DNA of 64,000 bases from Streptomyces sp. HmicA12 (GTDB lineage: Bacteria; Actinomycetota; Actinomycetes; Streptomycetales; Streptomycetaceae), in NCBI RefSeq assembly GCF_000373565.1, contig NZ_KB891820.1:338647-402646 (forward strand). Reading direction: 5' to 3'. The notes beneath the pieces are model-generated. The model saw only the letters and a program-made list of their open reading frames with translations. It did not search any database and had not been told where the DNA came from. The number at the start of each line of letters is the position of its first letter. Positions within the stretch are counted from its first letter, which is position 1. A program made the translations under genes and the position numbers. This document shows positions 25,444 to 36,836 of this stretch, in pieces.

Positions 25444-26321
25444 ACGAGGCCTCCTTGAGCCCGGCGGCGGTCCATGCGGGCCGTCACCCAGTCCGTGAAG
25501 CGGGTCATGGGGATGGTGAGCGCGACGAACACCAGCCCCGCGACCACGTAGGGCGTGTAGTTGAAGTCCTTGCTGGCGATGATCTGCGCCGCGTACACGG
25601 CGTCCACCGCACCTCCGATGGAGACGAGCCCGGTGTCCTTCTGCAGCGACACCAGGTCGTTCAACAAAGGAGGCACGACGCGGCGCACCGCCTGAGGCAG
25701 CACCACGTAGCGCAGCGTCTGACGGTTGCTGAGCCCCAAGGAGCGTGCCGCGGCCCGCTGCGAGGGGTGCACCGACTCGATGCCGGCCCGGAACACCTCG
25801 GCGACGTAGGCCGAATACGTCAGCACCAGCGCGGCGCCTCCCAGGAGCACGGGGTCCGTGGTGACCCCCTGGAGGCGCAGTGCGGGCACACCGAAGATGA
25901 CCAGCAACAGACAGATGATGAGCGGCAGTCCACGGAAGAAGTCCGTGTACGCCGTCGCCAGCGCGCGCAGCGGGAAGAACACGGGCCCCCGCAACGTGCG
26001 CGCCAGGGCGAGCAGCATCCCGAAGACGAGCACGCACGCCCCGCACACCACCAGAAGGCGCACGTTCAGCCACAGTCCCTCAAGGACGTCGGGCAGCGCC
26101 ACGCGCGCGTAGTGCGCACTGAAGAAGGTGCCCTTCGTGCGCTCCCAGCCGGGGGAGCTGGTGATGACGACGAACAGGACGGCGCCGGTCACCAGAGTGC
26201 TCAGCGCCGCGATGGCGGTCGCGCGGCGCGTGCGGGCCCGCCTGTAGCGCTCGCGGGCTATTCGACGCTCGGAGGGGACGTACACGTCGTCGCCGACGGA
26301 CGGCTGCTTCGCGACGGTCAC
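25440..26321 (-). CDS. Polar amino-acid ABC transporter permease
   Basis: This 293-residue HisM/GlnP-type permease has about five to six membrane helices after a basic cytosolic N-terminus (ERRIARERYRRARTRRA). The motifs TDFFRGLPLIICLLLV and the EAA-like loop AARSLGLSNRQTLRYVVLPQAVRRVVP, which docks on the ATPase, are intact. The GTG at 26321 overlaps the binding-protein stop (GTGA). It has a larger first periplasmic region than minimal family members. Confidence 0.93.
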   Translation of the reverse strand: MTVAKQPSVGDDVYVPSERRIARERYRRARTRRATAIAALSTLVTGAVLFVVITSSPGWERTKGTFFSAHYARVALPDVLEGLWLNVRLLVVCGACVLVFGMLLALARTLRGPVFFPLRALATAYTDFFRGLPLIICLLLVIFGVPALRLQGVTTDPVLLGGAALVLTYSAYVAEVFRAGIESVHPSQRAAARSLGLSNRQTLRYVVLPQAVRRVVPPLLNDLVSLQKDTGLVSIGGAVDAVYAAQIIASKDFNYTPYVVAGLVFVALTIPMTRFTDWVTARMDRRRAQGGLV

Positions 26322-27190
26322 TTGAGCACCGGCGCGTCGACGGCATCGGACAGCCACTTCTTCTCCAGGGAGGTGAGCGTGCCGTCCTTACGGAGGGCGT
26401 CCACGGCGCCCGTCACGCACGACGTCAGTTTGCTCTCCTTGTCGAGAACGAGCCCGAACTGCTCCGGAGTACCGGCGGAGTTCTCGAACTGTCCCACCAC
26501 CTTGGCGTCGGTGACCTCGGCGCCCGTGATGTAGAAGGCGGTCGGCAGGTCGACGACGATCGCGTCCACCTGGCCGTTCTTCAGGGCGGACTTGGCGAAG
26601 TCGTTCTTCTGATAGACGGCGGGCTTCTGGGCGGGCTTCACCAGGTCGTTGATGAAGTCCAGGCTGGTGGTGCCCACTTGGGCGCCCAGCTTCACGTCCT
26701 TCAGGTCGGCCACGCTCCTCGCTTTCGCCGCCTTGGAGGACTTCAGCGCGACGACGGCCTGCCGCACGTCGTAGTAGCCGGACGAGAACGCCACGGCCTT
26801 CTTGCGCGCGTCGCTGATCGACACCTGGTTGATGTCGAAGTCGAACTTCTTGGCGCCAGGGGCGAAGGAACTGTTGAACGGCACGGTCTGCCAGACCACT
26901 TGGGACTTGCCATAGCCGAGCTGCTTCGCCACGGCGTACGCGACGGCAGACTCGAAGCCCTTGCCGTTGGAGGGATCGTCGTCCTGGAACCAAGGCGCGT
27001 AGGCGGGCTTGTCCGTGCCCACGGTGATCTTCCCGGACGCCACCGTGGTCAGCTTGCCGGGAGCGCAGGAGGAGGCCGTCGCGGGCTTGTTCCCGGCCTT
27101 GTTCTCGGGTTCGGGGGCGCAGGCCGCCGCGGCGGCGAGAACCACGGTCGAGCAAACGGCAAGACGCACGGTGCGATGGGCGAGAGGCAT
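26318..27190 (-). CDS. Amino-acid ABC transporter substrate-binding lipoprotein
   Basis: The 290-residue extracellular solute-binding protein (family 3, glutamate/glutamine type) is anchored as a lipoprotein: the signal peptide ends in AAAAAC-APEP with the lipobox cysteine near residue 24. The bilobal domain follows: KITVGTDKPAYAPWF, GFESAVAYAVAKQLGY, KKFDFDINQVSISDARKKAVAFS, and the hinge return near GTPEQFGLVLDKES. Substrate is probably a polar amino acid, not resolvable further. The ATG at 27190 has only a weak Shine-Dalgarno. It is the first gene of the importer operon. Confidence 0.93.
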   Translation of the reverse strand: MPLAHRTVRLAVCSTVVLAAAAACAPEPENKAGNKPATASSCAPGKLTTVASGKITVGTDKPAYAPWFQDDDPSNGKGFESAVAYAVAKQLGYGKSQVVWQTVPFNSSFAPGAKKFDFDINQVSISDARKKAVAFSSGYYDVRQAVVALKSSKAAKARSVADLKDVKLGAQVGTTSLDFINDLVKPAQKPAVYQKNDFAKSALKNGQVDAIVVDLPTAFYITGAEVTDAKVVGQFENSAGTPEQFGLVLDKESKLTSCVTGAVDALRKDGTLTSLEKKWLSDAVDAPVLK

Positions 27191-27323
27191 GGCGGGAGAG
27201 TGGCAGCGCTCAGGCCTGTCTGTCGAGGTCAGACGGCCGATTGTCCGCATAGTGGGAACGGGTGTTGCGGTCTCGTGAACACCCGCTCCATGCCCTGGCG
27301 GTGACCGGTGCGGGCCTGCCGGC

Positions 27324-27980
27324 TCACCAGCCGCGTGCGCGCCACTCCTGGAGGTGCGGCCGCTCGGCTCCCAGCGTCGTGTCGTTGCCGTGGCCGGGGT
27401 AGACCCAGGTCTCGTCGGGAAGCGGCGCGAAGATCTTGGTCTCCACGTCGTCGATGAGGCTCGCGAAAGCCTCCGGATCCTTCCAGGTGTTGCCCACACC
27501 GCCCGGGAAGAGGCAGTCGCCGGTGAAGACGTGCGGGTGCCCGTGCGGGTCGTCGTAGACCAGCGCGATGGAGCCGGGGGTGTGGCCCACCAGATGACGC
27601 GCCGTGAGCGAGATCCGGCCGAACTCGATCGTGTCCCCGTCGGCCACGGCGACATCGGTGGCGACCGGGATGCCCTCGACGTCGTCGCGCCCCGCGTACG
27701 TGCGCGCGCGGGTCGCCCCGACGACCTCGGCGAGGCCCTGCCAGTGGTCGCCGTGCCGGTGGGTGGTGACGACGGCCGTGATGCCGTCGTCACCGATGAG
27801 GCGCAGCAGCGTCTGCGGCTCGTTCGCCGCGTCGATCAGCAGCTGCTCGTCGGTCGCGCGGCAGCGCAGCAGATAGGCGTTGTTGTCCATCGGCCCGACC
27901 GCGACCTTGGAGATCATCAGGCTCTGCAGCTCGTGCACGTCCGCCGGGCCGCCGACCTTCACCGTTCCGCTGTACGTCAT
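27324..27980 (-). CDS. MBL-fold metallo-hydrolase (glyoxalase II-like)
   Basis: The 218-residue protein carries the metallo-beta-lactamase metal site: TTHRHGDHWQG (H-x-H-x-D-H), a later histidine in HLVGHTPGS, the bridging aspartate in FTGDCLFPGG, and the terminal VYPGHGND. Such enzymes hydrolyse thioesters, including mycothiol conjugates in actinobacteria. It starts 9 bp after the stop of the mycothiol-dependent isomerase-like gene, which suggests a joint thiol-detoxification operon; that role is inferred. Confidence 0.88.
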   Translation of the reverse strand: MTYSGTVKVGGPADVHELQSLMISKVAVGPMDNNAYLLRCRATDEQLLIDAANEPQTLLRLIGDDGITAVVTTHRHGDHWQGLAEVVGATRARTYAGRDDVEGIPVATDVAVADGDTIEFGRISLTARHLVGHTPGSIALVYDDPHGHPHVFTGDCLFPGGVGNTWKDPEAFASLIDDVETKIFAPLPDETWVYPGHGNDTTLGAERPHLQEWRARGW

Positions 27981-27989
27981 GCAGGCAGC

Positions 27990-28721
27990 TTATAGCGGGG
28001 GCAGCGCGGGCAGAGAGCCTCGGTCGACGGTGAGTGCGCTGCCCTTCCTGCGACCCGAGAGCCAGCCCAGCAGGTCCGCCTGGCGACCCTGGACGACGAT
28101 GCCGAGGGGCGGGGGCCCGCCTGTACCGCTCTTGATCTCCTCAAGGGTGTGCGTCTGCACGGCGCCGGTGGAGATCATGCGTCCGTCGTCCTGCTTGAGC
28201 AGGAGGGGCGGCAGGTCCGGATGGTTGCGGAATCGCTTCGACAGAAAGTTGATCTCCCGCTGGGTGAACTCCTCCGACAGGTCCTCCAGCTCGTACCCGA
28301 TGCCGAGGTCCACGTGGTGCAGCTCGACCTCGATCCAGCGCCGGAACGGCACATGGGAGGCGGTGTCCTTGACGCCGTTGCGCAGTTCCACCGTCCGCCC
28401 CCAGTCGGCTTCCTCGGCCCCCGTGCGCCGGAAGAGCTCCGCGCTCTGCCGCACGTCGTCGACCTGGGCGCGCAGCCCGCGCGGGGCGTCCCGCTCGATG
28501 TCGGCGTCACGCGCCTCGGCACTGGCGTACATGGGGCGGCCCGCGAGGACGTTCACCAGCGCCTCCGCGTTCCGGGCCAGATGGGCGAGCACATGACCGC
28601 GGCTCCAGCCCGGAAGCCGTGACGGCTCGGTCACAGCGGCGTTGTCCAGGGTGCTGACCGCGGCGAGCAGCCGGTCGGTCGCTTCGCGTACAGACACCAG
28701 GTCGCGCACATGATCACTCAT
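27990..28721 (-). CDS. Maleylpyruvate isomerase family (mycothiol-dependent, DinB-like) protein
   Basis: The 243-residue protein shows the MDMPI N-terminal four-helix bundle of the DinB/YfiT superfamily: ATDRLLAAVSTLD, then the metal-ligand helix WSRGHVLAHLARNAEALV with its histidine, a second ligand region WIEVELHHVDLGIGYE, and a C-terminal small domain. Family members use mycothiol as cofactor for isomerisation or S-transfer. The ATG at 28721 was chosen because family homology begins with it. It is divergent from uvrA. Confidence 0.88.
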   Translation of the reverse strand: MSDHVRDLVSVREATDRLLAAVSTLDNAAVTEPSRLPGWSRGHVLAHLARNAEALVNVLAGRPMYASAEARDADIERDAPRGLRAQVDDVRQSAELFRRTGAEEADWGRTVELRNGVKDTASHVPFRRWIEVELHHVDLGIGYELEDLSEEFTQREINFLSKRFRNHPDLPPLLLKQDDGRMISTGAVQTHTLEEIKSGTGGPPPLGIVVQGRQADLLGWLSGRRKGSALTVDRGSLPALPPL

Positions 28722-28865
28722 GGCGCCGACGATAGCCGCGCCACACGTTCGGGTGAAGGTGGTCGACCCCGCGCCTAATTCGAATACACGTGCTATATGG
28801 TCGAGTGCGACTTCGGGCATGGTTGAAGGCCCGGGTTTGTTACCAAGCAGGGAAACCAACCGGCG

Positions 28866-28888
28866 TTGTCAGTGGCTCCCTCTAGTCT
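28866..28888 (+). promoter_or_regulatory. RecA-NDp/PafBC-type DNA-damage promoter of uvrA
   Basis: TTGTCAGTG, 8 bp, TAGTCT, an exact fit to the damage promoter pattern. The -10 box ends 128 bp before the GTG start, so uvrA would have a leader of about 120 nt, unlike the leaderless uvrB. Confidence 0.85.
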
Positions 28889-29016
28889 TCGAAAGACAGC
28901 CTTCTCAAGACTTCTCCGGGAACCTCTCGGGGTCGTCCTCGAGAGTCAGACCAGTCAGACCTCGGGAGACGGGGGCTTTCCCCCTGTCGCTTCTCTCTAG
29001 AAAGGTGCGGACCGGC

Positions 29017-32109
<3,093 letters not shown>

Positions 32110-32145
32110 CGCGGCAGAACGGCCGGTCACGCTCCGTAACGAAAT

Positions 32146-32178
32146 CGGCGCCCCACGGGAACTTCCCGCGGGGCGCCG
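32146..32178. terminator. Bidirectional terminator between uvrA and the YceI gene
   Basis: CGGCGCCCC-A-CGGGA pairs with TCCCG-C-GGGGCGCCG around an ACT loop, with one internal mismatch, between two convergent genes. Confidence 0.8.
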
Positions 32179-32190
32179 TGCGTTCAACGA

Positions 32191-32793
32191 TCAGCCGGCC
32201 TGGCCCTGCGGTTCACGAGGCTCCACGAACTGCATGTCCAGTTGAACCTTGACAACATCACCGAGCAGGCCACCGCCGAAATCGAGCCCGAAGTCGCTGC
32301 GCCGGATCTCTCCCGTCGCCTCGAACCCGGCGTGCCGACTCCCGTCCACCGGCACATCGACGACCCCGCCGAACTCCACGTCGAGCGTCACCGGACGGGT
32401 CACCTCGCCGATGGTCAACTCACCCTCCAGGGACCAGTCCTCGGCCGAGCCGCTCACCCCCGTCGACCGGAAGACCATGGTCGGCCGCTGCTCCACGTCC
32501 AGCAGATCCGCCGAGCGGGTGTGGGCGTCACGGTCGGCGTTGCCCGTGTCGATCGAGGCGAGCGCGATGGTGGCCGTCACCCGCACGTCGGCGACCGTCT
32601 CGCCGACATACAGCCCTGCCTCCACCTGGGCGAAGCGGCCGCGCACCTTCGCGATCCCCAGGTGCCGGATCGTGAAGTTCACCGCCGAGTGCAGCGGATC
32701 CAAGGTCCAGTCGCCGGGGGCGAGGGGCAGCGCCGCGGTCGAAGTCGCCGTGGTGGGAGGGGAGTCGGTCGTCGCGGTGTCGTTGTCAGCCAT
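32191..32793 (-). CDS. YceI family protein
   Basis: The 200-residue protein forms the lipocalin-like YceI barrel that binds long isoprenoid or fatty amide ligands. Typical segments are GDWTLDPLHSAVNFTIRHLGIAKVRGRF, ATIALASIDTGNADRDAHTRSADLLD, PTMVFRSTGV, and LTIGEVTRPVTLDVEF. A disordered N-terminal tail (about 25 residues) precedes the domain and no signal peptide is seen, so it is cytosolic. It is divergent from the XRE regulator at 32895, a likely regulatory pair. Confidence 0.92.
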   Translation of the reverse strand: MADNDTATTDSPPTTATSTAALPLAPGDWTLDPLHSAVNFTIRHLGIAKVRGRFAQVEAGLYVGETVADVRVTATIALASIDTGNADRDAHTRSADLLDVEQRPTMVFRSTGVSGSAEDWSLEGELTIGEVTRPVTLDVEFGGVVDVPVDGSRHAGFEATGEIRRSDFGLDFGGGLLGDVVKVQLDMQFVEPREPQGQAG

Positions 32794-32894
32794 GCCCCCA
32801 CTCTGTGCGCCCTGTCGTACAGGAGGAAGGCCGAGCCAAGGCTGGTAGTGACAGGGCCACGATGAGCCACCCCGCCCGTTGATACGTTCATGGG

Positions 32895-33752
32895 GTGGCT
32901 GACAACGAGTTGGGTACGTTCCTGCGCACGCGCCGGGAAGCGGTGACTCCCGTCGATGTGGGGCTGCAGACCGGCCCCCGGCGCCGCACCCCGGGGCTGC
33001 GCCGCTCCGAGCTGGCCACGCTCGCCGGCATCAGCGTGGAGTATCTGACCCGGCTGGAGCAGGGCAGGGACCGCAACCCGTCGCCCTCGGTGCTCGGTTC
33101 GCTCGCCGACGCGCTGCGGCTCTCGACGGACGAGCGGCTGCTGCTGCGCCGCCTCGCGAAGGCCAGTGGGGCGGACGCCGCGTTCTGCTCCGGGGACACG
33201 GCTCCGTCGCAGGTGGTCAGGCCCACCGTGCATGCCCTTCTCCACCGCCTCGAGCCCACTCCGGCGGTCCTGGTGAACTGGGTCGGCGACATCCTGGCCC
33301 ACACCGACGGATACGCCCGATTCGCCGGGCCGCTCGGCATCCTGGACGGCGACCGGCCCAACGTCGTGCGGTACTTGTTCACCGACGAGCGGGCCCGCGG
33401 CGTCTACCCCGACTGGGACCGGGTGGCCGACGACCAGATGGCACGGTTTCGGCAGGGCGCACCGCTGGTGGATGCGCTGGTCGTCGCCCTCGTCGACGAG
33501 TTGACCGTCACCGCCGGAGCCCCGTTCGCCGACCGGATGGCCGCGGCCCCCGCGCCGCCCCGGCGCGCCGGTCACGACCTGGTGGCGCACCCCGAGGTCG
33601 GTCCGCTGCGGCTGGCGCACGAGGTTCTGTCACTGCCGGACGCCGACGCGCAGACGATCCTGGTGCACCTCCCGGCCGACGACGCCACGGCTGCGGCCCT
33701 GGATCGGCTCCATGGCCGGACGCCGGGGGCGCTGCGCGCCGTCAACGGGTGA
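32895..33752 (+). CDS. XRE-family regulator with MmyB-like ligand-binding domain
   Basis: The 285-residue protein has an N-terminal helix-turn-helix (about residues 8-85: LGTFLRTRREAVTP, RRSELATLAGISVEYLTRLEQGR) and a C-terminal MmyB-like domain (about 105-275, PAVLVNWVGDILAHTDGY, then EVLSLPDADAQTILVHLP), thought to bind fatty acids. This architecture is common in actinobacteria and usually controls an adjacent divergent gene, here the YceI protein. The GTG start at 32895 was kept because the domain begins at once. Confidence 0.88.
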   Translation: MADNELGTFLRTRREAVTPVDVGLQTGPRRRTPGLRRSELATLAGISVEYLTRLEQGRDRNPSPSVLGSLADALRLSTDERLLLRRLAKASGADAAFCSGDTAPSQVVRPTVHALLHRLEPTPAVLVNWVGDILAHTDGYARFAGPLGILDGDRPNVVRYLFTDERARGVYPDWDRVADDQMARFRQGAPLVDALVVALVDELTVTAGAPFADRMAAAPAPPRRAGHDLVAHPEVGPLRLAHEVLSLPDADAQTILVHLPADDATAAALDRLHGRTPGALRAVNG

Positions 33753-33787
33753 GGGTGGCCTTCCCCACGGGGGAGGGAGAGCAGCAC

Positions 33788-34729
33788 CTACACCGCGCCG
33801 ACCTCGGCTCCGTAGGGCGGTTCCGCACCTGCCCGTGCGCACGTGAGGGCGGCCGCGCGGGCCGCGAAACGCAGCAGCCGTTCCCAGCCGTCACCGTCCA
33901 ACTCGGCGACGGCGGCGGGAGAGAGGGCGCCCTGCACCGAAAGGCCGTGCAGCAGCGCCGCGTTGACGGTGTCACCGGCGCCGATCGTGTCCACGACGTC
34001 GACCCGCTCACCCGGGACGGCGTACGTGCCGCCGTCCCGCGTGAAGGCGCTCAGACCGTCGCCGCCCCGTGTGATCACCACGGCGGAGGGCCCGCCGGAC
34101 AGCCACTCCTGCGGTGTGCCACCGAGCCACTCCGCGTCCTCCTCGGAGAGCTTGAGCAGCGTGGTCGACGGCAGCCAGCTCTTGAAGCGGGCCCGGTACG
34201 CGTCCGCGTCGGGGATGAGGCCGGCCCGGATGTTCGGGTCGAGCGCGGTGAACAGGCCCTGGGCGGCGGCCGACCGCATCAGCTCCTCGTAGGCACTGGC
34301 CCCTGGCTCCAGGACCAGCGAGCAGGTGCCGAACGACACCGCGCGCGTGCCCGCCGGAAGCGCCTCCGGCACCGAGAAGAGCCGATCCGCGGTTCCCTCC
34401 GCGTAGAACGAGTAGGCCGCCGAGCCGTCGGCGCCGATGGACGTGACGGCCAGGGTCGTCGGCTCGTCGCCCCGCTGCACCGAGGTCACCTCCACCCCGG
34501 CCGAGCGCAGCCCATCGAGCAGGGCCTCGCCGAAGGCGTCCCGCGACAGCCGTGAACAGAAGGAGACGGGGGAGCCGAGCCGCCCCAGCGCCACCGCCGT
34601 GTTGTACGGGCCACCGCCGAGGCGCGGCGCGAGCGGAGACAGCCCGGGGGACTGCCGGGCCGGATCCTCGCCGGGGGACGAACCCAGGGGGACGAGGTCG
34701 ATCAGGGCCTCTCCAGCGACGACGATCAC
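33788..34729 (-). CDS. PfkB-family carbohydrate kinase, probable fructokinase
   Basis: This 313-residue ribokinase-fold sugar kinase begins IVVAGEALIDLVP. The first PfkB signature is GGGPYNTAVALGRLG and the second DTIGAGDTVNAALL with the catalytic Asp. ALDPNIRAG and VVITRGGDGL complete the nucleotide site. The AGEALID start and overall layout favour fructokinase, but sugar specificity is not proved. The GTG start follows GAGAGGAACC. It converges on the XRE regulator gene, 35 bp away, and is divergent from the Rieske gene across a repeat-bearing gap. Confidence 0.85.
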   Translation of the reverse strand: MIVVAGEALIDLVPLGSSPGEDPARQSPGLSPLAPRLGGGPYNTAVALGRLGSPVSFCSRLSRDAFGEALLDGLRSAGVEVTSVQRGDEPTTLAVTSIGADGSAAYSFYAEGTADRLFSVPEALPAGTRAVSFGTCSLVLEPGASAYEELMRSAAAQGLFTALDPNIRAGLIPDADAYRARFKSWLPSTTLLKLSEEDAEWLGGTPQEWLSGGPSAVVITRGGDGLSAFTRDGGTYAVPGERVDVVDTIGAGDTVNAALLHGLSVQGALSPAAVAELDGDGWERLLRFAARAAALTCARAGAEPPYGAEVGAV

Positions 34730-34939
34730 GGCGGTTCCTCTCGGGGCGGGTTCTGGGCGGTCGGGACGGCGGGCGGCGACACGGCCATGGCGCCCCGCGG
34801 CGACGGACCACCTGCGCGGACCAGGTCGCCAGACCGCAGGCTAGAGCCTCACCGCTCGCGGGACACCCCTCGCCCCCGACACGGGCACCACCATCGCCGA
34901 ACCGGGCACATCGAGGCCGGGATCGGGCAGCGTAAGAAG

Positions 34940-35029
34940 CAGTGACCCACCACGAAGCAGTTGCCCCACCAAACTGCCGCCCCGCCAAGTAGCAGCCGCC
35001 CCACCAGGAAAAGCCGCCCCATCAAGGAA
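34940..35029. repeat. Degenerate short direct repeats in the pfkB-Rieske gap
   Basis: Five copies of a GCCGCCCCACCAA-like word recur every 16-21 bp (for example at GTTGCCCCACCAA, GCCGCCCCGCCAA, GCCGCCCCACCAG, GCCGCCCCATCAA). The remainder of 34730-35161 holds no recognisable gene; the 5' part is ordinary GC-rich sequence and the last 60 bp must hold the Rieske promoter. Confidence 0.6.
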
Positions 35030-35161
35030 CAGGGGCCCCGAGAAGTGCCCGTATCCCCGCCGGTATCGTCTGATCTGTCACCCCTGGTCAGCCTCACGAT
35101 CGGTCGGACCGCGATCCGTCGCTCGGCTGTTCCTCCGCCCAGCGACACCCGTGGAGCCCCG

Positions 35162-35593
35162 ATGCCCGGCACAACCCCTTCCCGCATCTCCCGCCGCACC
35201 GCACTGCGCGGCGTCGCCGTGGCGGGGACGGCAGGCATCGGCCTGACCGCGTGCTCCGCCGGCTCCGACTCGGGCGCGGCCGCGGCGCCCACGGCGCCGG
35301 TCGATCTGGGCAAGGCCGACGAGGTCCCCGCGGGCGGCGCCAAGCTCTACAAGGACGAGCACGTCGTGGTCAGCCGGACGAAGGGCGGCGACTACAGGGC
35401 GTTCAGCACGATCTGCACCCACGCGGGCTGTCCGATCGCCATGCTCAAGGGCACCGAGCTGACCTGCAACTGCCACGGCAGCAAGTTCGATGCGACCACC
35501 GGGAAGGTGCTGCAGTCCCCGGCGACGGCGCCACTGGAGGAACTGTCGGTGAAGGTCGAGGGCGGCAAGATCGTCGCGGGCCCGAAGCAGTAG
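35162..35593 (+). CDS. Rieske 2Fe-2S lipoprotein, Tat-exported
   Basis: The 143-residue protein is a single Rieske domain behind a twin-arginine signal. SRRTALRGVAVAG is the Tat motif, and LTACSAGS is a lipobox with cysteine near residue 31, so it is folded in the cytosol, exported and lipid-anchored. Iron ligands are in CTHAGCP (about residue 84) and CNCHGS (about 103). The redox partner is unknown, as no oxidoreductase gene adjoins. The ATG at 35162 places the Tat motif correctly. Confidence 0.92.
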   Translation: MPGTTPSRISRRTALRGVAVAGTAGIGLTACSAGSDSGAAAAPTAPVDLGKADEVPAGGAKLYKDEHVVVSRTKGGDYRAFSTICTHAGCPIAMLKGTELTCNCHGSKFDATTGKVLQSPATAPLEELSVKVEGGKIVAGPKQ

Positions 35594-35634
35594 CGCGCGG
35601 CCCCCGTCGGCCGAGGTGCGGGACCCGGCTGGGG

Positions 35635-36585
35635 CTACTCCCAGTCCCAGCCGATCCCCAGCAACCCCGCCCGCACCTGCTGCTCCACCACGTGCACCGA
35701 CCGGTGCCGGCCGCTGAGTGTCAGCTCCTGGCGGCCGGCGCGCGGGGCCGCCGTCGACTGCTGGGTGAAGCGGTGGCAGCGCACCGGCAGCGCGTCGTCG
35801 GCGAACCGCACCTGGAGGGCGTACTGCCCGCCGGTGAAGCTGAACCCGCGGATGTACTCGCTCGACGCGCCCGCCGTGCCGTCCTCGAATCCGTAGCGGA
35901 ACAGATAGGTGTCGCCGGCCCGCAACCGTGCGTCGAACAGCAGCTCCGCCACCAGGACACCGGTTCCCTTGTCCCAGCGCACGCGTCCCGTACGGCAGTT
36001 CTCCATGGCCTCCACCGCCACATCCCCGGGCGAGCACCCGGGGTCGCCGTGGTGGATGGCCACATAGCGGTCCACCCCGTCGCGGTGCGCCCGCACGATG
36101 TGCTGCGAATCCCTGCCGACCAGTTCCCTGCGGGCCCCGATCCGTACCCGTTCGAAGTGCCCGACCGTGTGCAGACCGCCGTCCAGCGGCGACCCCAGCT
36201 CCGTCAGGAGCCGTTGGAGCACCCCTGAGGCCTCGACGAGCGAACGGTAGGAGCGGGCCGCGGGCCGCTGTGGGGCGGCAACCTTCTCGCCCGGTCCCAG
36301 CAGCCGGATCAGCGACTCCTCGGGCAGCTGGAGGATCTCCTCCAGGGCTCGTACGGCCCGCATCGACTCGTCCCGCTGCGGTCTGCGCGCGCCCTGCTGC
36401 CAGTAACTCAGGCTTGTCACGCCGACCTTGATGCCCTGGCGCGACAGATGGTGCTGCACACGGTGCAGCGGCAGTCGCCGAGCGGCGATCGCGGCCCGCA
36501 GGGCGACGTGGAACGGGCCGGTGCGCAGGGCCGTCTCCAGAGCCGGTGTCCGTTCCACTTCGGTGTGCCGTTCGCCGAGCCGCAT
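35635..36585 (-). CDS. Helix-turn-helix transcriptional regulator, XRE-like
   Basis: The 316-residue protein has an N-terminal HTH region (about residues 22-75: LRAAIAARRLPLHRVQHHLSRQG, then TSLSYWQQGARRPQRDESMRAV) of the actinobacterial XRE type. It continues into a larger uncharacterised domain (about 115-316) rich in beta strands, with GDTYLFRYGFEDGTAG and a tail ending in IGWDWE. It may sense cell-surface or protein ligands. The ATG at 36585 follows AGGAGG. It is divergent from the secreted cysteine protease gene, over a gap holding TGTGAA-type palindromes. Confidence 0.75.
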   Translation of the reverse strand: MRLGERHTEVERTPALETALRTGPFHVALRAAIAARRLPLHRVQHHLSRQGIKVGVTSLSYWQQGARRPQRDESMRAVRALEEILQLPEESLIRLLGPGEKVAAPQRPAARSYRSLVEASGVLQRLLTELGSPLDGGLHTVGHFERVRIGARRELVGRDSQHIVRAHRDGVDRYVAIHHGDPGCSPGDVAVEAMENCRTGRVRWDKGTGVLVAELLFDARLRAGDTYLFRYGFEDGTAGASSEYIRGFSFTGGQYALQVRFADDALPVRCHRFTQQSTAAPRAGRQELTLSGRHRSVHVVEQQVRAGLLGIGWDWE

Positions 36586-36622
36586 AGGAGGCCTCCTGCT
36601 TCTCCGCGCACCGCCCGCGGAC

Positions 36623-36703
36623 TGTGAACATTCACATCGCCGTATCCGAGCGTTCGCGCCGGTCGGAGCGGGGCGGCTGGTCGGCGTACGAGAGTTGTTC
36701 ACA
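36623..36703. promoter_or_regulatory. Candidate operator cluster (TGTGAA-N2-TTCACA and TGTTCACA)
   Basis: TGTGAACATTCACA (36623-36636) is a 6-bp-arm palindrome 38 bp upstream of the regulator start, and TGTTCACA (36696-36703) repeats its half. They sit between the divergent XRE regulator and cysteine protease genes, the usual place for an autoregulated operator. Confidence 0.5.
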
Positions 36704-36836
36704 TCTGTACGACGTCATTCACTGCCCCAAGTCACCCGGCATTGAAGCGTGTTGACCTGCCCCCGACAAGAGCTGATCCTCGTCAACGCGTCCGGACGCG
36801 CTCCTCCACCCCACATCCCGTCCAGGGAGGACCGCG

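Noticed and set aside
28775..28805. Possible LexA box (TCGAATACACGTGC) upstream of uvrA
   Set aside because: Does not form the GAAC-N4-GTTC palindrome, and the RecA-NDp-type promoter is a much better explanation of damage control.
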